From an uncultured Parabacteroides sp. (lineage in GTDB: Bacteria; Bacteroidota; Bacteroidia; Bacteroidales; Tannerellaceae): a DNA stretch of 61,846 bases. Positions 53,700 through 61,846 of the stretch are shown here, piece after piece. The translations under genes and the position numbers were made by a program. The stretch spans positions 1 through 61,846 of the forward strand of contig CASEGC010000042.1 in the NCBI GenBank assembly GCA_949287365.1. The letters run 5' to 3'. Each line of letters begins with the position of its first letter. Position 1 is the first letter of the stretch. The notes under the pieces were generated by a model. That model searched no databases, was not told the DNA's origin, and was given only the letters and a program-made list of their open reading frames with translations.

Positions 53700-56138
53700 T
53701 CAGATGTTAGCGATTGATATGATATCCGCGAAGACACCGGCGGCGGTCACGTCGGCCCCCGCCCCGTATCCTTTGATGATCATCGGATATTCGTGGTATC
53801 GCTCGGTCGATATCATGATGATGTTGTTGCTTCCTTCCAGTTCATAGAACGGGTGATGGCTATCGACAGCTTGCAATCCCACCTCACATACGCCTTTCTC
53901 CATCCGTGCCACGAAGCGGAAACGCTTGCCCGCCGCTTCCAATCGCTGACGCTTCTCCTCGAACTCCGCGTCCATCTCTCCAATGTTCGTCCAGAAATCC
54001 TCTAATGAGCCTTGGAAATACTTGTCCGGAATGAAGAGGTTCTTCTTTACGTCGGCTTGCTCGACGACGTAGCCCGCCTCGCGTGCCAATATGACCAGCT
54101 TGCGTATCACGTCCTTGCCGCTGAGGTCGATGCGTGGGTCTGGCTCTGAATATCCCGCCTCTTTTGCCATGTGTATGGCTTTACTGAACGGAATATCCGC
54201 GCGAATCGTATTGAATATATAATTGAGCGTACCAGAGAGGACCGCCTCCAGCTTCAGGATATGGTCGCCGCTGTTGATTAGGTCGTTCATCGTGTTGATA
54301 ATAGGAAGGCCGGCGCCCACGTTCGTCTCGAACAGGAATTTAATATCCCGGTGGCGGGCGGTCTCTTTCAACTTGATATAGTTCTCGTAAGAGGAAGACG
54401 CCGCTTCCTTGTTGGCGGCCACTACCGAGACGTTATTGTTCATTAAGCTCTCGTAAAGCGCGGCGATATCCGGACTTGCCGTGCAATCCACGAACACGGA
54501 GTTGAATATGTTCATTTTCAGTATCTCCTCGCAGAGGTGCTTAGGATTGCTGTTCTCTCCGTTCTGTTTGAGTTCCTCCAAATAGTTGTCTAAATCGATT
54601 CCCTCTCTGCGGAAGATGGCCCTTTTGGAGTTCGATATGCCTACGACGTTCAGTTTCAATCCGTTTTGGCTCATCAATTTAGGGCGTTGTATGCGGATTT
54701 GTTCGAGGAGATTTCCCCCAACGGTTCCGACACCGACAACAAACAGGTTCAGTACCTTATATTCGGACAGGAAAAAAGAGTCGTGAATGGAGTTCAACGC
54801 CTTGCGGAGGTATTTATGCTTGATGACAAACGAGATGTTCGTCTCCGAGGCGCCTTGCGCGCAGGCGATGACGCTGATACCCGCCCGCCCGAGCGTACCG
54901 AACAGCTTGCCCGCGATGCCCGGCGTACGTTTCATGTTCTCGCCAACGATAGCGACGGTCGCCAGGTCCTTCTCCGCCACGGTGTCGTTCATGTCACCTT
55001 GGTTGCGTTCGAGAGCGAATTCCTCGTCGAGCACTTTCACCGCAAGGTCGGCGTCGGCGTTACGGACGGCGAAGGTCGTGTTGTTCTCCGAGCTGGCTTG
55101 CGATACCATGAACACGCTGATGCCGTTCTTTGCCAGCGTCTTGAAGATACGGTAGTTCACGCCGATAACGCCTACCATTCCCAAGCCCTGCACCGTGATG
55201 AGGCAGGTGTCGTTGATGGAAGAGATACCTTTGATTATCGCTTTTCCCTCTTCCTTCACTTTCTCGTTGGAGATGTACGTACCGGGGGCGGAGGGGTTGA
55301 ACGTATTCAGGATACGGATGGGTATATTTTTATGGTAAACCGGATAGATTGTCGGCGGATAGATGACTTTCGCACCGAAGTTGCACAACTCCATCGCCTC
55401 CGTGAAGGTAAGGCGATCGATAACGTAAGCGGAGTTGATGACGCGCGGATCGGCGGTCATGAAGCCGTCCACGTCGGTCCATATCTCAAGGATGGAAGCG
55501 TCCAACGCCGTCGCGATGATGGAGGCGGTGTAGTCCGAGCCTCCGCGGCCAAGGTTGGTCACCTCGCCGGTCGCCGCATTGGATGAGATGAACCCAGGCA
55601 CCAGCGACACTTTGGGTAGCGGTTCAAACGTCTCCTTGATTAATTGGTTGGTGAGCTCGAAGTCGACAATATGCTTGTTGAATTGTTTGATGGTCTTGAT
55701 GAACTTGCGCGAGTCGAACAGTGTCGCGCCCTCGATTACGTTGGAGATAATCAATGACGAGATTCGTTCGCCATAGCTCACGATCGTGTCCGAGGTTTTC
55801 GCTGAGAGGTCGTTTATCAGATAGACGCCTTTTAGGATGTTACCCAGCTCGTCCAGCAATGCCATTACCTTCTTTTGCGTTTTAATTCGGGTCCGGTCAT
55901 CCGTTATTACCCCATCTATCACGTCCAGATGGCGGGCGATGATCTCGGAGAGTTCTTTCTCGTAAGCGAGATCGCCCTTGGTGGCCATAGCGGAGGTGGT
56001 GAGTAACTTGTCCGTTATCCCACCCAACGCGGAGACTACTACCACTACCGGTTCGTCTACGGACTCTACGATTTTCTTTACGTTTAAGATACTATTCACG
56101 GAACCTACGGACGTCCCACCGAATTTCAATACTTTCAT
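53700..56138 (-). CDS. thrA: Bifunctional aspartokinase / homoserine dehydrogenase
   Basis: An 812-residue fusion. The kinase domain opens with MKVLKFGGTSVGS and contains RGGSDYTASIIATALDASILEIWTDVDGFMTADPRVI. Two ACT-type regulatory segments follow (CLITVQGLGMVGVIGVNYRIFKTLAKNGIS and VAIVGENMKRTPGIAGKLFGTLGRAGISV). The dehydrogenase starts near LNLFVVGVGTVGGNLLEQI and has the catalytic region GTLNYIFNTI and KEAGYSEPDPRIDLSGKDVIRKLVILARE. It supplies homoserine to the next two genes. The upstream region may contain an attenuator. Confidence 0.97.
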   Translation of the reverse strand: MKVLKFGGTSVGSVNSILNVKKIVESVDEPVVVVVSALGGITDKLLTTSAMATKGDLAYEKELSEIIARHLDVIDGVITDDRTRIKTQKKVMALLDELGNILKGVYLINDLSAKTSDTIVSYGERISSLIISNVIEGATLFDSRKFIKTIKQFNKHIVDFELTNQLIKETFEPLPKVSLVPGFISSNAATGEVTNLGRGGSDYTASIIATALDASILEIWTDVDGFMTADPRVINSAYVIDRLTFTEAMELCNFGAKVIYPPTIYPVYHKNIPIRILNTFNPSAPGTYISNEKVKEEGKAIIKGISSINDTCLITVQGLGMVGVIGVNYRIFKTLAKNGISVFMVSQASSENNTTFAVRNADADLAVKVLDEEFALERNQGDMNDTVAEKDLATVAIVGENMKRTPGIAGKLFGTLGRAGISVIACAQGASETNISFVIKHKYLRKALNSIHDSFFLSEYKVLNLFVVGVGTVGGNLLEQIRIQRPKLMSQNGLKLNVVGISNSKRAIFRREGIDLDNYLEELKQNGENSNPKHLCEEILKMNIFNSVFVDCTASPDIAALYESLMNNNVSVVAANKEAASSSYENYIKLKETARHRDIKFLFETNVGAGLPIINTMNDLINSGDHILKLEAVLSGTLNYIFNTIRADIPFSKAIHMAKEAGYSEPDPRIDLSGKDVIRKLVILAREAGYVVEQADVKKNLFIPDKYFQGSLEDFWTNIGEMDAEFEEKRQRLEAAGKRFRFVARMEKGVCEVGLQAVDSHHPFYELEGSNNIIMISTERYHEYPMIIKGYGAGADVTAAGVFADIISIANI

Positions 56139-56211
56139 GTTGTTATGATTGTTAGCCGCGGCTTTGCGCCCTACGGCTTAAGTTTATGACTCTGGAATTA
56201 AAATTTTAGTG

Positions 56212-56267
56212 AAAAAGTTTGATGGAACGAAGTCGTCAAACGTTCGCTTCGTCCTGTCGCGATGAAG
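56212..56267 (-). promoter_or_regulatory. Possible transcription attenuator in the thrA leader
   Basis: Four segments on the minus strand could alternate. CTTCATC (56267-56261) can pair with GACGAAG. GGACGAAG (56254-56247) can instead pair with CTTCGTTCC. GTTTGA (from 56241) can pair with TCAAAC (56222-56217), followed by TTTTT (56216-56212), a weak terminator. The second and third pairings exclude each other, as in attenuation. Stems are short, so this is tentative. Confidence 0.4.
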
Positions 56268-56270
56268 TGA

Positions 56271-56336
56271 TCAAATGCTAACCCCCCAAGGGGTCATCAA
56301 TGCCCATGTATAATAAGAAGATCCTCTATTTTTCAT
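56271..56336 (-). CDS. Possible thr leader peptide (21 codons)
   Basis: ATG AAA AAT AGA ... opens a 21-codon frame that ends with TGA four bases before the first attenuator segment. It contains two Thr and one Ile codon, fewer than classical thr leaders, and no clear ribosome binding site. Position relative to the hairpins is the main support. It may be fortuitous. Confidence 0.3.
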   Translation of the reverse strand: MKNRGSSYYTWALMTPWGVSI

Positions 56337-56380
56337 TGATCCGTAAATTCTTATTTATTACCTGTTTTTTATTGATGGGG

Positions 56381-56411
56381 CAATATTACATATAATTTTT
56401 GTAAATCACAA
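56381..56411 (-). promoter_or_regulatory. Possible thrA operon promoter
   Basis: On the minus strand TTG (56411-56409), a 20-bp spacer and TAATATTG (56388-56381), one mismatch from TAnnTTTG. It would give a leader of about 235 nt containing the possible leader peptide and attenuator. Confidence 0.5.
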
Positions 56412-56609
56412 GATTTTCCTTATGAAATCGTAAATGTAAGTATATTTGGCATATTGTTGACAATAAGATCGGATTTATCCCTTTTCGCTAACATCTCATT
56501 TTGGCTAAAATCGCGAGATAGAGAGAAAAAGTCTTCTGCGGGAGGCATTTCATTCGAAAAGACGCTCGTGTTTCAGGCTAAACTTAGTTTTATTTGAAGC
56601 GGGACTTGG

Positions 56610-56697
56610 TTATCTCCGAAGGAAAATATCCTTATCTCCGAAGGAAAACACGGTTATGTCCGAGGGAAAATGTTGTTATGTCCGAAGGAAAACAACG
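56610..56697 (+). repeat. Four tandem 22-bp units (copy 2 of the tailed repeat family)
   Basis: Units start at 56610, 56632, 56654 and 56676 with consensus TTATSTCCGARGGAAAAyry, and degenerate units extend on either side. The core TTCCGAAGGAA-type dyad resembles units at 33513-33600. Together with the tail at 56776 it occupies the 845-bp gap 56139-56983. Besides the thrA leader, I see no gene there. Confidence 0.85.
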
Positions 56698-56775
56698 TCA
56701 TGTTTCCGCGGAAGCTCCATTTCCGATGGATCTCACCTCGTTTTTCGTTTTATTTTGAAAGGCTGTTTTCGGTCA

Positions 56776-56899
56776 TTCGGTTATAAAACAATACGTTGTG
56801 AATTTTTTTTCTCGTTTTTGCGGGCAAGCCGTACTTTGGCCCGAAAAAATCGATTCTCCGGGAGTTGAGAATACAAAATGTTAAAAATGTCATTTTGAT
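56776..56899 (+). repeat. Conserved tail of the 22-bp array family, copy 2
   Basis: Counterpart of 33661-33777 with the same order of blocks (TTGTGAATTTTTTTTCTCG, ACTTTGGCCCGAAAAAA, CGATTCTCCGGGA, AAAATGTCATTTTG) and a few small insertions. It lies just upstream (plus-strand view) of the atp terminator. Confidence 0.85.
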
Positions 56900-56917
56900 A
56901 ATAGGAAATATAGTATT

Positions 56918-56977
56918 AGAAAAAAGATCTTTTTCATGCCATCTTTCAAACAAGAAGCGGAAAAAGATCTTTTTTCT
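56918..56977 (-). terminator. Probable atp operon terminator (18-bp perfect inverted repeat)
   Basis: AGAAAAAAGATCTTTTTC (56918-56935) and its exact reverse complement (56960-56977) flank a 24-base loop. T-rich arms on both strands let it act in either direction. It begins six bases after the atpG stop. Confidence 0.8.
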
Positions 56978-56983
56978 TTCTGA

Positions 56984-57850
56984 TTAAGACGCGGCGGAAC
57001 CGCCCATGATGTCCAGCAATTCGTTGGTGATGGCCTGCTGGCGCGTCTTGTTGTATTGCAACGTGAGCTCCTGGATGAGGTCGTTCGCATTGTCGTTCGC
57101 CGTCTGCATGGCCATCATGCGGGCGGCGTGCTCCGAGGTGGCCGTGTCGAGCATCGTCGTGTAGATGGTCAGGTTCAGCAACTTCGGGAAGAGCAAGTCG
57201 CGCAGCGCCTCCATCGACGGTTCCAGGATGTAATCGGTACCCGCCGCGGCGTTCCCCCCCTCGGCGCCCTCCAGCGCGAGGGGCAGGTAATTCTTGCGTG
57301 TCAATACTTGCGTCGCCGTGCTCTTGAAATGATGGTATAGCAATTCCACTTGGTCCACCTCGCCGGCGAGGAACGACTCCATCAGGCGGGCGGCCAGCGC
57401 CACGGCGCCCTCGTACGTCGGTCTCTCGTCGAAGGAAATGAAATCCGCGACGAACGGCTCGCCCGCGTGGCGCAACTCGTTCGCTACCTTTTTCCCCACC
57501 GGGTACAGGCGAACCTCGATACCTTTCTCCTTATAGGCCGCGATCGCCGTCGACAGCTCTTTCCACACGTTGGCGTTGAACGAGCCGCACAGCCCCGCGC
57601 TGGAGGAGAAGGCGACAATCGCCACCCGCCGAATGGCGCGCCGCTCGGTGTAGGGCGATTCCAGGTCGCATTCCGCCGAGAGCAGCCCGCTCAGGATGGT
57701 GTCGAGCTGGTTGGCGTAGATTAATGTCTGCCCCGTCAGCGCTTGCGTGCGGTGCAGCTTCGCCGACGATACCATCTTCATGGCGGCGGTAATCTTCTGC
57801 GTGCTCCGGATCGAGGCGAGCCGGAGCTTTAGTTCTTTCAACGATGCCAT
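56984..57850 (-). CDS. atpG: ATP synthase F1 gamma subunit
   Basis: Central rotary shaft of F1, 288 residues. The N-terminal coiled-coil helix begins MASLKELKLRLASIRSTQKITAAMKMVSSAKLHR. The Rossmann-like middle contains SSSAGLCGSFNANVWK. The C-terminal helix is AARMMAMQTANDNANDLIQELTLQYNKTRQQAITNELLDIMGG. It begins six bases after atpA and is the last gene of this cluster; beta and epsilon genes are not here and in Bacteroidetes commonly precede atpB. Confidence 0.98.
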   Translation of the reverse strand: MASLKELKLRLASIRSTQKITAAMKMVSSAKLHRTQALTGQTLIYANQLDTILSGLLSAECDLESPYTERRAIRRVAIVAFSSSAGLCGSFNANVWKELSTAIAAYKEKGIEVRLYPVGKKVANELRHAGEPFVADFISFDERPTYEGAVALAARLMESFLAGEVDQVELLYHHFKSTATQVLTRKNYLPLALEGAEGGNAAAGTDYILEPSMEALRDLLFPKLLNLTIYTTMLDTATSEHAARMMAMQTANDNANDLIQELTLQYNKTRQQAITNELLDIMGGSAAS

Positions 57851-57856
57851 ACGCCA

Positions 57857-59440
<1,584 letters not shown>

Positions 59441-59455
59441 ATTCCTCTTCTTTAT

Positions 59456-59998
59456 TTATCGGTTCTCGAGCAGTCCGGCATGGATGTCGCGCAACCGCGT
59501 CGCGTAGCTGGCGTCTATCCGGTAGTTGCCGACGCGCAGCCGGAAACCGCCGATTAGTTCCGGTCGCACCCGTCCGGAGAACTCGATCGTACTTCCCGTC
59601 TCTTCTTTTAGTTTCTTTTCCAGATGAGCCTTGATCTCCTCATCCACAGGAACGGCGGTATCGAATAGTACCCGCGTGATCTTTTTTTCCGTGCGGTACA
59701 GGCGGATGTAGATATAGGCGATGAGCGGCAGTAGCGTCTCCCGCTTGTGCCGGAGCGCCAAGCGGATGAAGCGCGTGTAGAGGTCGCTCACCTGGAGGCC
59801 TCCGGCCGCCTTGAGCAGGCGCTCCTTGTCGGCGGCCGATACGATGGGGTTGCTCAACGCTCCCTTCAGCCCCGGCTCCGCCGCGAAACTTTCCGCCAGC
59901 GTCCTCATATTCTCGTACACCCGGTCTTCCATTCCCTTATCCTTCGCTAAGGAGAAGAGCGCCTTGGCATATCGGGAAGAAATAGTTCCTATATCCAT
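59456..59998 (-). CDS. atpH: ATP synthase F1 delta subunit
   Basis: Stator subunit linking F1 to the peripheral stalk, 180 residues. The N-terminal helical domain begins ISSRYAKALFSLAKDKGMEDRVYENM, and the C-terminal motif PELIGGFRLRVGNYRIDASYATRLRDIHAGL is diagnostic. It starts three bases after the atpF stop. Confidence 0.96.
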   Translation of the reverse strand: MDIGTISSRYAKALFSLAKDKGMEDRVYENMRTLAESFAAEPGLKGALSNPIVSAADKERLLKAAGGLQVSDLYTRFIRLALRHKRETLLPLIAYIYIRLYRTEKKITRVLFDTAVPVDEEIKAHLEKKLKEETGSTIEFSGRVRPELIGGFRLRVGNYRIDASYATRLRDIHAGLLENR

Positions 59999-60001
59999 AG
60001 A

Positions 60002-60502
60002 TTACGATTTACTAAACGATACCTCATTCAGCAACCGGTCGATAATCTGCTTGTGCTCGTTATCCCGGTTGATTTTCTCTTTTATCACTTTCTCCGCGAT
60101 CGCGATCGACAGATCCGCGATTTCCGAGCGGACTTCGCGAATAGCTTTCTCTTTCTCCTCTCGGATACGCCGGGTCGCCTCCTCGATCTGCAGATGTGCC
60201 TCGGAAGCCGCTTTCTGGCGCGCCTCCTCGATAATCCGATCTTTCTCGGCAAGGGCCTCTTTCATGATGGCGTTCTGCTTCTCCTTGGCCTCGGCAAGCA
60301 GGCGCTCGCCCTCGGCTTGGATGTTGGCGAGTTGCTCGTTCGCCTTCCGAGCCGTCTCCAAAGAGTTGTCGATATACGCCTTCCGCTGGTCCACCGCCTT
60401 GATGATTACGGGAAACCCGTATTTGGCGAGGACCACGAAGACGATACCGAACGATACGATCATCCAGAATAAAAGCCCCGAATCCGGTGTTAATAATGAC
60501 AT
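60002..60502 (-). CDS. atpF: ATP synthase F0 b subunit
   Basis: Peripheral stalk subunit, 166 residues. One N-terminal membrane helix (LLTPDSGLLFWMIVSFGIVFVVLAKYGFPVI) is followed by a long charged coiled coil (ETARKANEQLANIQAEGERLLAEAKEKQNAIMKEA...). It lies between atpE (11 bp) and atpH (3 bp). Confidence 0.97.
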   Translation of the reverse strand: MSLLTPDSGLLFWMIVSFGIVFVVLAKYGFPVIIKAVDQRKAYIDNSLETARKANEQLANIQAEGERLLAEAKEKQNAIMKEALAEKDRIIEEARQKAASEAHLQIEEATRRIREEKEKAIREVRSEIADLSIAIAEKVIKEKINRDNEHKQIIDRLLNEVSFSKS

Positions 60503-60513
60503 GGTTCGTTATT

Positions 60514-60777
<264 letters not shown>

Positions 60778-60817
60778 TTAATTTTGTTTTTGTAATTCAA
60801 TTGATAACTTAAACTAT

Positions 60818-61846
60818 TTAATCCTTCACCTTCGCTAATCCGATATAGTTGGCGGACAGCAAGGTGAAAATATAAGCTTGTAAACAGGCGACGAACAGCT
60901 CCAAACAGTTCATGAATACGCAGAACACGATGGAAACCAACGTCATACCCATATTGACGGCCACGCCCATCGACACGGTGATGAATATCAGACAGGTCAA
61001 GGCGAGGATGATCGTGTGCCCGGCTGTCATGTTGGCGAACAGACGGATCATCAAGGCGAACGGTTTGGTGAACACGCCAAAGAACTCCACGAACGGCATG
61101 ATAGGCAACGGCAACTTCAAATAAATCGGCACCTTGGGCCAGAAGATATCTTTCCAATAAGCCTTTGTCCCGAACAAATTGACCGCCAAGAATGTGCAAA
61201 TCGCCAAGACCATCGTTGTCGTAATGTTGCCTGTCACGTTGGCTCCTCCCGGGAAGATAGGAATCAATCCCATCAGATTATTTATCAGGATGAAGAAAAA
61301 TACCGTCAGCAAATAATTACTGAAGGGTTTGTATTCCTTCCCGATCGAGTTCTTGATTACGTCGTCCTCGATATAGGTGACAACAACTTCTACCATACCC
61401 GTGAAACCCCGTGGTACCTCGTTTGGATGCTTCTTGTACCAGCGGGCTGTCCGTAAGATAATCAGTAGCAAAAGCCCGCTGCTGATAAATAATCCACATA
61501 CGTTCTTTGTCAACGAAATATCTAAGGGACGCACTTCCTCGCCCGCGCTGTTCCGTGTCACTACTTTCCCCGCGTGATCACCTTCTTGGGCGATGTAAAA
61601 GCCCTCGTAGCTCTCACCGTGACGCAGACGGTTGGAAAGGAATATCTTCCACCCTTCTTCACCTTTAACGATGATGGGTAACGAGATGGAGATCTCTTTA
61701 CCGTTCCACTCGGTGATGTGCCACGTGTAAGCGTCTTGGATGTGCGAGAAAACGATCTCCTGCACGTTCACCTCGCTTTCCTCGGCGGCTTTCGCCCATG
61801 GCACCACGCAGAGCGTCAGCAATACGATCAGCCAAGCGTATCGATT
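60818..61846 (-). CDS. atpB: ATP synthase F0 a subunit (5' end beyond the window)
   Basis: Stator channel subunit. The frame stays open to the right edge. Its first visible residues, RYAWLIVLLTLCVVPWAKA, look like most of a signal peptide, so the true start codon is just outside and the TTG at 61822 is not the start. A periplasmic domain of about 100 residues follows, longer than in E. coli, then the membrane helices. The essential Arg is in FALMIRLFANMTAGHTIILAL. The last helices are CLELFVACLQAYIFTLLSANYIGLA. Confidence 0.96.
   Translation of the reverse strand, partial: NRYAWLIVLLTLCVVPWAKAAEESEVNVQEIVFSHIQDAYTWHITEWNGKEISISLPIIVKGEEGWKIFLSNRLRHGESYEGFYIAQEGDHAGKVVTRNSAGEEVRPLDISLTKNVCGLFISSGLLLLIILRTARWYKKHPNEVPRGFTGMVEVVVTYIEDDVIKNSIGKEYKPFSNYLLTVFFFILINNLMGLIPIFPGGANVTGNITTTMVLAICTFLAVNLFGTKAYWKDIFWPKVPIYLKLPLPIMPFVEFFGVFTKPFALMIRLFANMTAGHTIILALTCLIFITVSMGVAVNMGMTLVSIVFCVFMNCLELFVACLQAYIFTLLSANYIGLAKVKD

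Overview
The window is a chromosomal segment of a Bacteroidales bacterium, most likely Parabacteroides or a close relative. Pointers to this are: promoters of the Bacteroidetes type (-7 box TAnnTTTG with a -33 TTG), a fused lpxC-fabZ gene, an N-succinylornithine-type carbamoyltransferase with Pro90, a PPi-dependent phosphofructokinase, a phosphoglycerate-mutase-like protein in the homoserine kinase position of a thr operon, and DUF6340, DUF4783 and DUF5686 proteins. Most start codons lack a convincing Shine-Dalgarno sequence. Genus assignment is inference.

Layout. 1-277: the 3' end of a plus-strand gene and two terminators. 278-5202: a candidate 4.9-kb integrative element at the 3' end of tRNA-Thr(CGT). 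It is bounded by an 11-bp direct repeat and carries only a frameshifted integrase, a small DNA-binding-type protein, an unknown ORF, an HNH nuclease and phage terminase small and large subunits, with no portal, capsid or tail gene. 5203-15950: tRNA-Thr, envelope proteins, valS-nadC, rlmH, an SMR exporter, aroC, a SlyD-like isomerase and a PatB-type lyase. 16324-23636: a compact minus-strand unit proC - phosphodiesterase-like gene - XRE/cupin regulator - acyl-CoA synthetase - proB - proA - argF'. 23938-32300: a long minus-strand cluster methyltransferase - glucosaminidase - purM - prfA - pyrF - lpxD - lpxC/fabZ - lpxA, with cdd divergent. 32847-33216: three tandem tRNA-Val(TAC) genes. 33900-45549: purB, rluB-type synthase, asnS, phosphohexomutase (minus), nucleotidyltransferase, two cyclophilins, MATE transporter and dinB. 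45538-51075: DUF5686 outer-membrane protein, a serine recombinase and pfp. 51118-56411: the thrA - PGM-like kinase - thrC operon with a possible attenuator leader. 56918-61846: the minus-strand ATP synthase genes atpB-E-F-H-A-G, with atpB running off the window.

Two things stand out. First, the terminase-only element at tRNA-Thr looks like a minimal packaging island or phage satellite, with a plausible cos-like region between its HNH and small-terminase genes. Second, intergenic regions repeatedly hold short arrays with a 21- or 22-bp period built from palindromic cores. One family occurs four times with the same three-unit architecture (7907, 16081, 23711, 49092). A second shares a conserved tail of about 115 bp at two loci (33425 and 56610). 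Further arrays with unrelated sequence but the same period lie at 2315, 2399, 40295 and 41384. Most of the rest is ordinary core metabolism and translation.
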